64,000 nt of DNA, taken from NCBI GenBank assembly GCA_900539715.1, contig UQDA01000005.1, positions 1 to 64,000 of the forward strand, given 5' to 3'. The translations under genes were made by a program, and so were the position numbers. The notes below the pieces were generated by a model. It ran no database searches and was not told the DNA's origin. It saw only the letters and a program-made list of their open reading frames with translations. Positions 13,904 through 23,284 of the stretch are shown here, one piece after another. The DNA is from an uncultured Lachnospiraceae bacterium (GTDB lineage: Bacteria > Bacillota > Clostridia > Lachnospirales > Lachnospiraceae). Every line of letters starts with the position of its first letter. The first letter of the stretch is position 1.

Positions 13904-15405
13904 ATCGGGAAACGACAGCCTGTATCCGTACGGAAAAAAGCAGGACGGACGGGAAGCGCTGCGGCGAAAGCCGCGGCGGTCAGCCCGGATATATGACGGT
14001 ATATCTGGCATTGATCATGGGGATTTTGCTGTCTTTGATAATGGCGGTCATAACGGCAGCGAGAATTTCGACTGTCCGTATGCACATTGAATGCTGTGCG
14101 GATATGGCGCTGGATTCCGCTCTGGCGGAATATCACAGGGAAATGCTTCGGCAGTATGAATTGTTTTTTATCGACACCTCCTATGGAACGGGTGACCCGT
14201 CCTATCACCGTACAGAGGAGCATGTTTTTGACTATATGGAGAGAAATCTAAGACCGCAGGAGGAATTTAAGGTGATGGCGGGGGCGAAGGATATTACGGG
14301 GCTTTCTGCAGAGTCGGTTACGCTGCGGCAGGCCGGAGTCGCGACGGATGAGGAAGGAAGTGTGCTGAAATATCATGTAGTCCAGTATATGAAGGACATA
14401 AACGGAATTTCGCTGGCGGAGGAGCTGCTTGGCTTTGGCAGGGCTGCGGAGAAGTGGCAGGGTTACGATATGGAAGCGAAGTGGGATGCGGCGGAAGCGG
14501 CAATGAAGGAGGAAATCATTCATAAAAAAAGGCTGCAGGACGAGGAATGGGACGGGGAAATCCCGGAAACGCCTTCTGATGCTGTACAGGCAACGAGGGG
14601 GGAAGGGATTCTCGGAGCAGCGGCGCAGGGGATGAAGCTATCAGCTGCATCGATAGCGGGGGAGAGCAGACCATCTGTAAGAAAGCTGAATCAGGGAACC
14701 GGGCTTGCAGCAGACAAGGATAAGGCAGATGGACTTTTGGCAAACGGGATGCTGTATGCGTATATCCTGCAAAAATGCGGATATTTCGGTGCGGAAAAAG
14801 AAGGTGGAGCACTTGCGTATCAGGTGGAATATATTTTGCATCGGAATACGGGCGACCGGGAGAATCTGAAAAAAACACTGAGGGAGATATTGCTTATACG
14901 GGAGGCGGCAAACGCTACGTTTTTATTCGGCAGCGGACTCCGCAGTCAGGCGGGCGTCACGGCGAAGCTCATCGCGGGAGTGCTGGGGCTTCCGGAAATG
15001 GCGGATACGATAGAAACGGTCATTTTATTTGCCTGGGCATATGCGGAGAGCGTTAAGGATATCCGTATCCTGCTGAAAGGGGACAAGGTTCCGGTCATGA
15101 AGACGGAAGGAAGCTGGAATACGCCGTTTTCACAGCTTTTGACATATCGGGCGCATCTGGATTCGTACAAAAGCGCGGAAGGCGGGCTGTCATACAGGGA
15201 CTATTTAGGGGCGCTGCTGTTCTGTCATGGCTCAAAGGACGCGGTAAAGGGACTGGCAGATATCATGGAGAGCGATATCAGGCTGACGCCGGGAAACGGG
15301 AGATTTCGGATAGACGGGCTGATAGACGGCATGGAGGCGTGCATCAGGGTGGTCAGCCGCTATACGGGAAGTTATGAGATAATACGCAGATATGAGTATG
15401 AATAG
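13900..15405 (+). CDS. DUF5702 protein of the tad pilus locus
   Basis: A 501 aa protein with an N-terminal membrane anchor at about residues 34-54 ('MTVYLALIMGILLSLIMAV') preceded by Gly-Tyr, a prepilin-like context in which the usual Glu+5 is Tyr. The region 'YELFFIDTSYG' and 'SYHRTEEH' is characteristic of DUF5702 proteins, found in Lachnospiraceae tad loci. The rest is predicted extracellular. The ATG at 13900 is chosen because it overlaps the flp stop; a longer frame from 13750 would read through the flp remnant. Probably a pseudopilin-like or assembly component. Confidence 0.8.
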   Translation: MNRETTACIRTEKSRTDGKRCGESRGGQPGYMTVYLALIMGILLSLIMAVITAARISTVRMHIECCADMALDSALAEYHREMLRQYELFFIDTSYGTGDPSYHRTEEHVFDYMERNLRPQEEFKVMAGAKDITGLSAESVTLRQAGVATDEEGSVLKYHVVQYMKDINGISLAEELLGFGRAAEKWQGYDMEAKWDAAEAAMKEEIIHKKRLQDEEWDGEIPETPSDAVQATRGEGILGAAAQGMKLSAASIAGESRPSVRKLNQGTGLAADKDKADGLLANGMLYAYILQKCGYFGAEKEGGALAYQVEYILHRNTGDRENLKKTLREILLIREAANATFLFGSGLRSQAGVTAKLIAGVLGLPEMADTIETVILFAWAYAESVKDIRILLKGDKVPVMKTEGSWNTPFSQLLTYRAHLDSYKSAEGGLSYRDYLGALLFCHGSKDAVKGLADIMESDIRLTPGNGRFRIDGLIDGMEACIRVVSRYTGSYEIIRRYEYE

Positions 15406-15423
15406 AGGGGAGGAACGGGCAGG

Positions 15424-16200
15424 ATGTCTTTTTGGAAATCGGGAAAAAGAGCAGACGGATATTTTCTTCAGCCCACTCTCCGGGGCTGCAGGAAAAAAAC
15501 AAACGGACAAAGCGTTCTCTGCGCGTATGGCTTCCGGGACTGCAGGGATGAAAAAAGGACGTCCTGCCGGGGCTTTCCCGGAAACATGACAGTGGAAGCA
15601 GCGCTGGTACTTCCGATTTTTTTGTTTGCGGCGGTCAATCTTTTATCTGTGCTGTTGATGTTTCAGACATATTCTGCTGAGGAGGCCAGGCTTCATCAGA
15701 CGGGGCGGCAGATGGCGCTGTACGCATATGGTCAGGAGGACGGGGATTCGGAAATCCGGCTGGTGAATGTAAACCGCATCAAAGCTCCGTTCGGAATCGC
15801 CGCTTTCGCAGGAGGATATACGGTAAACGGCTGTGTAATGCACAAATGGATTGGCTATGATCTGAGCGGGGCGGGCAGCGAGCGTCCGGAGCAGGAAGAG
15901 GAGCTTGTATATATTACCCGGTCGGGCAGCGCATATCATCGGGAAAGAGGATGCCGATACTTAAATCCGGCGATACAGATGACAGACAGGGTGCATGCGG
16001 AGAAGATGGAGACAGAGGAGGGCGGTAAATATACGCCATGCCTTGCTTGCGGCGGAAAAAGCAGCGTCGTATATATCACGGAGGGCGGAAACCGGTATCA
16101 CAGTACGGTGAACTGTACGGGGCTAAAGAGGGCGATAGAGAGCGTGACGCTGACAGAAGCAGTCGAATCGGGGCGGCATCCGTGTCCGTCATGTGGTTAG
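15424..16200 (+). CDS. TadE-like pseudopilin with two Cys/His modules
   Basis: A 258 aa protein. After a basic 53-residue leader comes a prepilin peptidase-type site, Gly then 'NMTVEAALVLPIFLF' with Glu at +5, and a membrane helix. The C-terminal half holds two similar modules: 'VYITRSGSAYHRERGCRYL' ending 'YTPCLACGG', and 'VYITEGGNRYHSTVNCTGL' ending 'HPCPSCG'. Each has one His, one Cys and a CxxC, so it can bind a metal or form disulfides. Start ATG 15424 follows GGGGAGG. It lies in the tad operon, 18 bases after the DUF5702 gene. Confidence 0.82.
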   Translation: MSFWKSGKRADGYFLQPTLRGCRKKTNGQSVLCAYGFRDCRDEKRTSCRGFPGNMTVEAALVLPIFLFAAVNLLSVLLMFQTYSAEEARLHQTGRQMALYAYGQEDGDSEIRLVNVNRIKAPFGIAAFAGGYTVNGCVMHKWIGYDLSGAGSERPEQEEELVYITRSGSAYHRERGCRYLNPAIQMTDRVHAEKMETEEGGKYTPCLACGGKSSVVYITEGGNRYHSTVNCTGLKRAIESVTLTEAVESGRHPCPSCG

Positions 16201-16229
16201 GAAGTAAAACAGGAGGACTATGATAAAAA

Positions 16230-16664
16230 ATGGAAATAGGACTTGCGATAATATTCGGGACATGCTGTTCGGTGACGGACTGCATCAGACAGAAGATTAC
16301 GGCATGGACATTGTGGGCGGGAGCGGTGTCAGGGGTTTTGACAATGATGTTTCGGCTGATGCAGGGACAGGAAGATATGGTTTCGGCGCTTGCAGCCCTT
16401 GTACCGGCGGGGATATTTTTGGCGTTAAACCTTTTGACAAGGGAAAAAGTGGGGAAGGGCGATGGATTAATGCTGTTAGTGCTGGGGCTTTTACTGGGAT
16501 GGAGGCTGTGCCTGGCGGTTCTTTGTACAGCGTGTCTGTTGACAGGCATTCTGGCGGGTGTCGGGACTATGGCAGGAAGGCTGCATCGGGGCAGCAGACT
16601 GCCGTTTGCACCGTTTCTTCTCGCAGCAGTGATACTGGTCGGACTGTCAGGGAGAACAGGATGA
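16230..16664 (+). CDS. A24-family prepilin peptidase (TadV/CpaA-like)
   Basis: An integral membrane aspartyl protease (144 aa) with the two catalytic aspartates in 'SVTDCIRQKI' near residue 17 and in the GxGD motif 'KVGKGDGLML' near residue 75. It lacks the N-terminal methylase domain of long prepilin peptidases, like TadV/CpaA enzymes that process Flp pilins and TadE/F pseudopilins. Four or five membrane helices are evident. It overlaps the next gene by ATGA. Another frame over the same bases (16220-16660) is a shadow. Its substrates here are the TadE-like proteins encoded on either side. Confidence 0.88.
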   Translation: MEIGLAIIFGTCCSVTDCIRQKITAWTLWAGAVSGVLTMMFRLMQGQEDMVSALAALVPAGIFLALNLLTREKVGKGDGLMLLVLGLLLGWRLCLAVLCTACLLTGILAGVGTMAGRLHRGSRLPFAPFLLAAVILVGLSGRTG

Positions 16665-17095
16665 GAAGTGGGAGCGCAGACGGATATGTGGTCGTGGAGG
16701 CGGCGGTTCTTTTGCCGCTTGCATCTCTTATAATGGTGCTCCTTGTCTGGCTCGGAAGTTATTTGTACCAGAGCTGTTTTTTGTCACAGGCAGCATATAT
16801 TGCAGCGTTTCGGGGAAGCAGATTTCCAGAGCGGGGAGCAGGATATGTACAGAGGGAGCTGGAAGAACTCATGGACGGGGAGGTGCTGCGCTTTTCGGAA
16901 GAGAGCTTCCGGGTGGATAGTGGTATCCTGAGTGTAACGGTAGTGATGATAAGGGAAACGCCTTTTTCGAGGCTGGGCGGTACGGTAAGACCGTTGTATG
17001 TGAAGCGAAGGGCTGCTGTGCGGGAGGCGGTGCCGTATATCAGAGGGAGGAGGCTGTTGGAGGGAATGCAGGATACTGGAGGAAATACAGGATGA
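16661..17095 (+). CDS. TadE-like pseudopilin
   Basis: A 144 aa protein with the motif Gly then 'YVVVEAAVLLPLA', Glu at +5 after the predicted cleavage site, followed by one membrane helix and a soluble domain. This is the TadE/TadF type of minor pilin. The ATG at 16661 is fixed by the ATGA overlap with the peptidase gene; the longer frame starting at 16220 is antisense-free shadow of the peptidase. Its own stop overlaps the FHA gene, so the four tad genes are tightly coupled. Confidence 0.85.
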   Translation: MRSGSADGYVVVEAAVLLPLASLIMVLLVWLGSYLYQSCFLSQAAYIAAFRGSRFPERGAGYVQRELEELMDGEVLRFSEESFRVDSGILSVTVVMIRETPFSRLGGTVRPLYVKRRAAVREAVPYIRGRRLLEGMQDTGGNTG

Positions 17096-18264
17096 TAAAG
17101 CGGGAAGCGATATATAAAAGAGAACTCAATCATAGCTATATGGTTCTAAGGTGCAGTGGGACGGAGCTGACAGAGCGATATGATTATCGTATCCTGATGC
17201 ATAACCGCATCAGGCGGCTTTTGCCGTGCAGCATGCGCCAGATGGATGGCGAAGATTTTTTATATTATGATATTTCTTCCAAGCAGCCTCTGGAACGGTT
17301 GTATGAGGGAGGAATGCTAAAGGCATCGGATCTTGCGGATATTATTCGGGAAATTGCAGCGGTTCAGGCAGATTTGGGAGAATATATGCTGGATGAGTCG
17401 GGACTTTTGCTGGAAGAGGGGATGATATTTGCTGATGTGGAGACAAAGGAGCTGCATTTTGCCTTTTATCCGGGAAATAAGGAGGCGGTCAGACAATATG
17501 AAGGGCTGGCGGATTTCTTCCTGGGGAATACGGACCATAGTCAGGAACAGGCGGTCGATTTGGCGTATGAGTTTTACCGGATGTCAAAAACAGATTATTT
17601 TGTCCTGTCCTCTTTTCTGCCCCTTTTGGAAAAAAAGCTGGCATCTGTAAAGACGGGCTGGAAAGAGGAGTCCCTGGCAGAAATGGAAAGGCTTGAAGGA
17701 GCGGCCTTAAAAGCGGATTTCGGAGACAGCCAGGATCGGGAAGAGAAAGAGGAAACGGGAGAAAAGGAAGGAAAGAAAGCAAAGAAGGAGGGAGTATTTC
17801 AGAGGCTGCTCTCATTTCTGAAAAGGGAGAAAGGGGCAAGAGCAGAGACGGATATTTCAGAGGAATGGTCCGATATGGTATGGGACAGCTATGAGCAGCA
17901 GCTTTATGAAAACGGAAGTCAGGAGACGGTATATTTTGCCGATTTGGATAAAAAAGAAAGACAGATACAAAAGGCTTTGTGTTTAAGGGCGGAGGAAGGG
18001 AACAGAAAGATTTTGCTGAGGGATTTTCCGATAACATTCGGCAAGATGAAGGGGAGGGTAACGGTCGTTTTGGAGGACCATTCCGTGAGCCGCATTCACG
18101 CGCAGATTGAGGCTGCGGAAGACGGGATGCGCATAAGAGATTTGAATTCCAGGAACGGAACGTGTATAAATGGGAAAAAGCTGCTTCCGAACGAGACAGA
18201 ACCTTTGCAGGAGGGCGACACGGTCAGCTTTGGAAGGGAAAGGTTCCGGTGTGAAAGGGCGTAA
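17092..18264 (+). CDS. DUF6382 and FHA domain protein
   Basis: A 390 aa cytoplasmic protein. Residues 1-190 match the N-terminal domain found with tad loci (DUF6382), followed by a Lys/Glu-rich linker (residues about 200-270) and a C-terminal FHA domain: 'FGKMKGRVTVVLEDHSVSRI' then 'HAQIE', 'IRDLNSRNGTCING'. FHA domains bind phosphothreonine, so the protein likely links pilus assembly to Ser/Thr kinase signals. Overlap ATGA with the TadE gene fixes the start. It ends the tad operon. Confidence 0.85.
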   Translation: MIKREAIYKRELNHSYMVLRCSGTELTERYDYRILMHNRIRRLLPCSMRQMDGEDFLYYDISSKQPLERLYEGGMLKASDLADIIREIAAVQADLGEYMLDESGLLLEEGMIFADVETKELHFAFYPGNKEAVRQYEGLADFFLGNTDHSQEQAVDLAYEFYRMSKTDYFVLSSFLPLLEKKLASVKTGWKEESLAEMERLEGAALKADFGDSQDREEKEETGEKEGKKAKKEGVFQRLLSFLKREKGARAETDISEEWSDMVWDSYEQQLYENGSQETVYFADLDKKERQIQKALCLRAEEGNRKILLRDFPITFGKMKGRVTVVLEDHSVSRIHAQIEAAEDGMRIRDLNSRNGTCINGKKLLPNETEPLQEGDTVSFGRERFRCERA

Positions 18265-18283
18265 GATGTAATGGGAAAGAGCG

Positions 18284-18312
18284 TTGACATCAGTGCACTG
18301 ACGTGATAACCT
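18284..18312 (+). promoter_or_regulatory. Possible promoter and palindrome before the rhomboid gene
   Basis: TTGACA (18284-18289), 17-base spacer, weak TAACCT. The spacer contains a perfect ten-base palindrome CAGTGCACTG (18291-18300). It may give the rhomboid-HIT pair its own regulated transcription. Confidence 0.35.
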
Positions 18313-18333
18313 CATGTACAGGAGGAAACAGCT

Positions 18334-19008
18334 ATGGAGTACCGGGAAAGAATGGAGAACGGCAGATATGCAAGAGGTGCGGGCAGCGGTTTCAAAAGCG
18401 GGAAACTGCCGGTTTGCACAACGGCTCTTGTCTGTTTAAATGTCGGGATTTTTATAGCGGGGCTTATTGCGCCCGGTCTGGGGCGATGGATGGGAGCGAA
18501 GGGATGTTTCAGCGTTGTATATCTGCTTTATGAAAAGAGCGGGTTTTACCGGTTGATAACGGCAGCGTTTTTCCACGCGGATATCGAGCATCTGCTCAAT
18601 AATATGCTGCTTTTGTATTGTTGTGGAGATATTGTGGAGAGATGTCTTGGGAAGATGCGCTTTTTGCTTCTGTACTTTGGAACTGCCATATGCGGTAATC
18701 TGTTGTCTGCGGCATTTGAGCTTTCAACGGGAAGCTTTTATGATTCCATCGGGGCCAGCGGAGCGGTGTTTGGCCTGACGGGGGCGTTGCTGTTTTTGGT
18801 TATCATGCGCCGGAGGGCTGCAGCGCAGATTTCACTGGGACGCGCGGTGTTCGCCGTATTTTTATCGCTGTATGCAGGATTTGGCAGCGCATATGTAAAC
18901 AATGCCGCCCATATAGGCGGTTTGCTGAGCGGTTTTATTCTGGGATTTTTGCTGAGTGTGATACCGCCGATATTTCAAAAACATCAGAAAGAAGGGAACA
19001 GAGGATGA
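18334..19008 (+). CDS. Rhomboid-family intramembrane serine protease
   Basis: A 224 aa polytopic membrane protease. The catalytic Ser is in 'SIGASGAVFGLTG' (GxSG), the catalytic His in 'NNAAHIGGLLSGF', and the oxyanion-supporting 'HADIEHLLNNML' lies in an earlier helix. Rhomboids cut transmembrane segments of other proteins. Six helices are apparent after a short polar N-terminus. Start ATG 18334 follows ACAGGAGGAAAC. It overlaps the HIT gene by ATGA. Whether it acts on the tad proteins next door is unknown. Confidence 0.92.
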   Translation: MEYRERMENGRYARGAGSGFKSGKLPVCTTALVCLNVGIFIAGLIAPGLGRWMGAKGCFSVVYLLYEKSGFYRLITAAFFHADIEHLLNNMLLLYCCGDIVERCLGKMRFLLLYFGTAICGNLLSAAFELSTGSFYDSIGASGAVFGLTGALLFLVIMRRRAAAQISLGRAVFAVFLSLYAGFGSAYVNNAAHIGGLLSGFILGFLLSVIPPIFQKHQKEGNRG

Positions 19009-19415
19009 AAAAAGACGATTGTATTTTCTGTAAGATAGCAAATGGGGAGATTCCGTCCAATACAGTTTATGAGGATGATGAGTTTCGGGTGATACTCGAT
19101 CTGGGACCTGCGACAGAGGGACATGCCCTTGTGTTGCCCAAAGAGCATTTTTCGAATCTTTACGAGCTGCCGGAGGACTGGTGCGGCAGAGCATTTACAT
19201 TGGCAAAGAAGGTGGCAGGGCAGATTACGGAAAAGCTTGGCTGCGACGGATTTAATATCGTTCAGAACAATGGGGAGGCAGCAGGGCAGACAGTACCGCA
19301 TTTTCATATTCATCTGATACCGCGTTATGAAAACGACGGACAGAAGATAGGCTGGGAGCCTCAGAGCCCTTCAGCAAACGAGCTTGCAGCTATCCGGGAA
19401 AAGATATGCAGATAA
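19005..19415 (+). CDS. HIT-family nucleotide hydrolase (HinT-like)
   Basis: A 136 aa histidine triad protein with the catalytic 'HFHIHL' and the N-terminal zinc-site-like 'CIFCKIANGEIPS'. Family members hydrolyse AMP-lysine or adenosine phosphoramidates. Both Cys residues of CxxC near the start are present; the length is standard. It is co-translated with the rhomboid gene through the ATGA overlap and ends the rightward group facing convergent murG. Confidence 0.92.
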   Translation: MKKDDCIFCKIANGEIPSNTVYEDDEFRVILDLGPATEGHALVLPKEHFSNLYELPEDWCGRAFTLAKKVAGQITEKLGCDGFNIVQNNGEAAGQTVPHFHIHLIPRYENDGQKIGWEPQSPSANELAAIREKICR

Positions 19416-19450
19416 AATATATCAGCTTGGATGAACACTGAGCGGATGCA

Positions 19451-19501
19451 GAAACAGCGCGGAGCAGGAGAGGTACTCAAATTCCTGTTTCGCGCTGTTT
19501 C
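19451..19501. terminator. Hairpin between convergent HIT and murG genes
   Basis: GAAACAGCGCG (19451-19461) pairs perfectly with CGCGCTGTTTC (19491-19501); the loop can form a smaller stem. The T-rich stretch comes only some bases later on the plus side. Probably the shared terminator. Confidence 0.6.
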
Positions 19502-19536
19502 ATATTTGGTGTGTTTTTTCTTTATATTCTTTTTCT

Positions 19537-20613
19537 TTATACGCTTTTAGTCCTGATTTCTTCAAAAATATCAAGTATGGTCGGGATAGCATTTGTCTGG
19601 CGGCTTTTTTCCATTGCATCGATATAAGTCTGGCGGCTGCAGTAGAGCTCGTGTACTTTTTCCGTAAGAAGGTCGGGAGAAAGATAATCTTCATCGATAA
19701 CGATGGAGAAGCCTTGCGCCTCGAAGGAGCGGGCGTTTACAATCTGGTCTCCGCGGCTTGCACCGGCAGAAAGAGGAATGAGCAGATTGGGTTTTTTTAA
19801 AGCGAGCAGCTCGCATATCGCATTTGCACCGGCTCTGGAAACGACCACGTCTGCGAGGGCAAACAGGTCTTTTAACTCCTCTTTTACATATTCAAACTGG
19901 CAGTAGCCCTTTTGATTGAGCAAAAGATTATCTATCTTGTCTTTGCCGCAGATGTGGATTATCTGGAAATCTCTGAGCAAAGCGGGCAGGGCTTCACGAA
20001 CAGACTGATTTATCACGGCGGAGCCAAGGGAACCGCCGACAACCATGAGCACCGGCTTTGAGGCATCGAAATTACAGAGTTTTCTTGCAGCCTGTTTATC
20101 GCCGGAAAGGAGCTCCTGACGGATTGGAGAACCGGTCAGGATACTTTTTTCCGGAGGAAGTGTTTTAAGTGTCTCCGGGAAATTGCAGCAGACTTTTCTG
20201 GCAGCAGGGATGCAGAGTTTGTTCGCGAGTCCGGGAGTCATATCAGATTCATGAATAACGCACGGAATCTTTAGGGACGCCGCGGCGCGGACGACCGGAA
20301 CGGATACGAAGCCGCCTTTTGAAAATACAATGTCCGGCTGAATCTGTTTTAGTAGCTTGCGGGCCTCCGAGCAGCCTTTGATAACACGGAACGGGTCGGT
20401 AAAATTTTTCAGATCGAAGTAGCGGCGGAATTTTCCGGTAGAAATGCCGTAATAGGGGATGTCGAAATCAGCCATCAGGCGTTTCTCCATCCCGTCATAG
20501 GAACCGATATAAAACACCTCATATCCGGCCTGCTTCAGTCCGGGGAGCAGGGCGATATTCGGGGTGATATGACCGGCAGTCCCGCCGCCGGTCAGAACGA
20601 TTTTTTTACTCAT
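19537..20613 (-). CDS. murG: MurG, UDP-GlcNAc:lipid I glycosyltransferase
   Basis: Transfers GlcNAc from UDP-GlcNAc to undecaprenyl-pyrophosphoryl-MurNAc-pentapeptide, forming lipid II at the inner face of the membrane. The 358 aa protein begins with the glycine-rich 'LTGGGTAGHITPNIAL' and has 'VIHESDMTPGLANKL', 'GGSLGSAVINQSV' and 'VVSRAGANAICELLALKKP' in the UDP-sugar site. Length is normal. Unusually it stands alone, not in a dcw cluster, with only the TSCPD gene upstream on the same strand; a stand-alone or second murG is common in clostridia. Confidence 0.93.
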   Translation of the reverse strand: MSKKIVLTGGGTAGHITPNIALLPGLKQAGYEVFYIGSYDGMEKRLMADFDIPYYGISTGKFRRYFDLKNFTDPFRVIKGCSEARKLLKQIQPDIVFSKGGFVSVPVVRAAASLKIPCVIHESDMTPGLANKLCIPAARKVCCNFPETLKTLPPEKSILTGSPIRQELLSGDKQAARKLCNFDASKPVLMVVGGSLGSAVINQSVREALPALLRDFQIIHICGKDKIDNLLLNQKGYCQFEYVKEELKDLFALADVVVSRAGANAICELLALKKPNLLIPLSAGASRGDQIVNARSFEAQGFSIVIDEDYLSPDLLTEKVHELYCSRQTYIDAMEKSRQTNAIPTILDIFEEIRTKSV

Positions 20614-20652
20614 TTTCAGGCTCTCCTAAACATCACTTTTCGCTGTGCCGCA

Positions 20653-20898
20653 TCAGTTGGCGTGCAGCATTTCCTCCAGCGCGAGCGCGAGCTGGTCAGG
20701 ACATGAGGTGGGCTTAAAGCCGCAGCGGATGCCCTTCAGGCGTTCGATGGCGTCCTGAGCCTTCATGCCGATCACGAGGCTGGATATCCCTTTCAGATTG
20801 CCGTTGCAGCCACCGGTAAAAGAAACAGATTTTATCGTGTCACCGTCTAATTCCAGCTGTATCGCAGTAGAGCAGGTTCCCTTTGTCTTGTATACCAT
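20653..20898 (-). CDS. TSCPD-domain protein (TIGR03905 type)
   Basis: The 81 aa protein ends with the diagnostic 'TSCPDQLALAL' and has 'GGCNGNLKGISSLV' in the middle. It is a small cysteine protein related to the C-terminal TSCPD extension of vitamin-B12-dependent ribonucleotide reductases; the role of the stand-alone form is not established. Four cysteines could bind a metal. The ribosome site is AGGAGGAAAT before ATG at 20898. It is 40 bases upstream of murG. Confidence 0.85.
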   Translation of the reverse strand: MVYKTKGTCSTAIQLELDGDTIKSVSFTGGCNGNLKGISSLVIGMKAQDAIERLKGIRCGFKPTSCPDQLALALEEMLHAN

Positions 20899-21100
20899 GG
20901 TTTTATTTCCTCCTGTTGTCGAAAATCCGAAATTTTTGTTCTGTTACGGATTATAACAGCTTTCTTTTGAAAAAGAAAGGCGGAATTTGGAAATCGATTG
21001 TACGCCCAAAGGGATTGCGGCAGAGCGTGTGTGCGTCTTATACTGGAAGCAGGGCTGGCGGCCCGCAGTTTATAAGTCAGGACGACGGAACGGGGGAAAT

Positions 21101-21754
21101 ATGGTTACATTTCTGGAGGGACATTTTGTGTTTTTTGCACTGGCGGTCAGCTTTCTGCTATTAAGCATTGTATGCAGATTTTTGACGGGTATGCGGCTGA
21201 AAAAGCTGATACGCGATGCGGCAAAGCTGTCTGCGACTGAAAATATACTGCTGAAACAGTGCAGATTAAAATTTCAGAGTTGTTATGAATTGAACGGTGG
21301 TGTGGTAAATACCGGAGTCTTTGTGGAAAAATTTATACAGGGGATAAGGCTCGGGAGGTTCAGCCTGCGATTTTGGGAGATGGCGGCGGGGCAGTTTCTT
21401 TTACTGTCGGTTTTGGCGGACGGACTTGGGGCATGTATAGGAATAGCTATGGGAGAGTCGTTAGGAGATGTGCTTCCTTTTTATCTGTTGGCGGTCGTAT
21501 CGCTGTTTGCCTGTTTTTCGGCAGCGGGTATCATAGATACGGCTGGAAAACGGGAAATACTGAAAACAACGCTGGAAGATTTTCTGGAAAACAGGATGGC
21601 GGTACGTTTGGATGGAGTAAAGAAGGATAAGGTCTGTCTGGAAGAACAGGAGAAGAAAATCTCGCCGGCAGTTTCGGCGGCAGGGGAAGCAGGCAGAGAA
21701 AGCGAAGCGGAAAAAGACGAGCTGGAAAAACTTTTGAGGGAATTTCTGGCTTGA
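21101..21754 (+). CDS. Conserved membrane protein, function unknown
   Basis: A 217 aa protein with three predicted membrane helices at about residues 8-28, 93-113 and 124-146, a loop with '[20 protein letters not shown]', and a charged C-terminal tail rich in Glu and Lys. Not recognised as a named family; similar three-span proteins occur beside pgi in clostridia as far as I recall. Start ATG 21101 is preceded by GGGGGAAAT; the frame upstream to 20987 lacks a plausible site. A promoter for pgi overlaps its stop codon. Confidence 0.6.
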   Translation: MVTFLEGHFVFFALAVSFLLLSIVCRFLTGMRLKKLIRDAAKLSATENILLKQCRLKFQSCYELNGGVVNTGVFVEKFIQGIRLGRFSLRFWEMAAGQFLLLSVLADGLGACIGIAMGESLGDVLPFYLLAVVSLFACFSAAGIIDTAGKREILKTTLEDFLENRMAVRLDGVKKDKVCLEEQEKKISPAVSAAGEAGRESEAEKDELEKLLREFLA

Positions 21755-21779
21755 AATTAGGTTGTATCTTTGCTACACT
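21751..21779 (+). promoter_or_regulatory. Promoter for pgi
   Basis: TTGAAA (21751-21756), 17-base spacer, TACACT (21774-21779), overlapping the stop codon of the membrane-protein gene. The 130-base leader that follows contains a perfect hairpin TCCTTCCTG / CAGGAAGGA (21867-21885) shortly before the ribosome site. Confidence 0.55.
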
Positions 21780-21908
21780 CTTAATGGGTTAAAGAGGCAA
21801 AGCGCAGGACAAGACATTGGGGATTTTAATGGTGCCTTCGGCAATGCGCGCCGAACAACATATGAGTCCTTCCTGACAGGAAGGAAAGATGAAACAGGAG
21901 GTTACAAG

Positions 21909-23255
21909 ATGAAAAAAATAACATTCGACTATAGCAAAGCGGCATGTTTTGTTGCGGAGCATGAAGTTGAGAACATGAAAAAGCTGGCTCTGGATGCAAA
22001 GGAGCTGCTCGTATCCAGAGAGGGCGCGGGCAATGACTTTTTGGGCTGGATCGATCTTCCGGTAAACTATGATAAGGAAGAGTTTGCGCGAATCAAAAAA
22101 GCGGCAGAAAAGATTCAGGGCGATTCAGAGGTGCTGCTGGTGATCGGTATCGGAGGTTCTTACCTGGGTGCGCGCGCAGCGGTCGAATTTTTAAGACACA
22201 GCTTTTATAATACAGTGGATAAGAGCATCCGCAGGACTCCGGAGATTTATTTTGTCGGAAATTCCATCAGCTCTACCTATATCCGCCATCTGATGGATGT
22301 GATAGGAGACCGTGATTTTTCTATTAATATGATTTCTAAATCCGGTACTACAACAGAGCCCGCCATTGCGTTCCGCGTGTTTAAGGAAATGCTGGAAGCA
22401 AAATATGGAAAAGAAGAGGCTGCGAAGCGTATTTATGCGACGACCGACAAGGAAAAGGGTGCGCTGAAGAAAGTGGCGGATGAAGAAGGCTATGAAGAAT
22501 TTGTTGTGCCGGATGATGTGGGAGGACGTTTCTCTGTGCTGACGGCAGTCGGACTTTTGCCGATAGCAGTAAGCGGTGCGGACATTGACAAACTGATGGA
22601 AGGCGCGGCTAGCGGCAGAGAGTTGGCACTGAACGCTCCGTTTGAAGAAAATGATGCGGTAAAATATGCCGCACTTCGTAACATCATGCTGAAAAAGGGC
22701 AAATCTGTTGAGGTTCTGGCAAACTATGAGCCCAGCGTACATTATGTATCCGAGTGGTGGAAACAGCTTTATGGAGAGAGCGAGGGCAAGGATCAGAGAG
22801 GTCTGTTCCCGGCGAGCGTGGATCTGACCACAGACCTTCACTCGATGGGACAGTTTATTCAGGACGGAGCTCGCATCATGTTTGAGACCGTTATCAATGT
22901 GGAAACTTCCCGTGAGGAGATCATTCTCAAAGAAGAGCCGGTGGATTTGGACGGACTGAATTATCTGGCCGGGAAGAGCGTTGATTTTGTCAACAAGAGC
23001 GCAATGAACGGTACTATTCTGGCGCATACGGACGGACAGGTTCCGAACTTTATGGTAAATGTGCCTGAGGTCAATGAATTTTATCTGGGACAGCTGTTCT
23101 ATTTCTTTGAGTTCGCATGCGGTGTGAGCGGTTATCTTCTGGGTGTGAATCCGTTTAACCAGCCCGGTGTTGAGGATTATAAGAAGAATATGTTTGCTCT
23201 TCTGGGCAAGCCCGGGTATGAGGAGCAGAGAGAGGCTCTGATGAAGAGACTGTAA
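21909..23255 (+). CDS. pgi: Glucose-6-phosphate isomerase
   Basis: Interconverts glucose-6-phosphate and fructose-6-phosphate. The 448 aa protein has '[18 protein letters not shown]' and '[17 protein letters not shown]' (sugar-phosphate SIS domain), '[15 protein letters not shown]', and the family signature near the C-terminus '[14 protein letters not shown]'. The ATG at 21909 is chosen for the AGGAGG eight bases before and because the family starts there; the open frame to 21762 is leader. It has its own promoter and a terminator at 23285. Confidence 0.96.
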   Translation: MKKITFDYSKAACFVAEHEVENMKKLALDAKELLVSREGAGNDFLGWIDLPVNYDKEEFARIKKAAEKIQGDSEVLLVIGIGGSYLGARAAVEFLRHSFYNTVDKSIRRTPEIYFVGNSISSTYIRHLMDVIGDRDFSINMISKSGTTTEPAIAFRVFKEMLEAKYGKEEAAKRIYATTDKEKGALKKVADEEGYEEFVVPDDVGGRFSVLTAVGLLPIAVSGADIDKLMEGAASGRELALNAPFEENDAVKYAALRNIMLKKGKSVEVLANYEPSVHYVSEWWKQLYGESEGKDQRGLFPASVDLTTDLHSMGQFIQDGARIMFETVINVETSREEIILKEEPVDLDGLNYLAGKSVDFVNKSAMNGTILAHTDGQVPNFMVNVPEVNEFYLGQLFYFFEFACGVSGYLLGVNPFNQPGVEDYKKNMFALLGKPGYEEQREALMKRL

Positions 23256-23284
23256 TCGGGTATTGCTTTCATAGGAATAAAAAT

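Noticed and set aside
16220..16660. Long frame over the prepilin peptidase as one TadE fusion protein
   Set aside because: The first 147 codons are low-complexity and out of frame with the clear A24 peptidase. The TadE gene has its own ATGA start at 16661.
22191..23027. 278 aa minus-strand frame inside pgi
   Set aside because: Shadow of pgi codon usage; no ribosome site or family.
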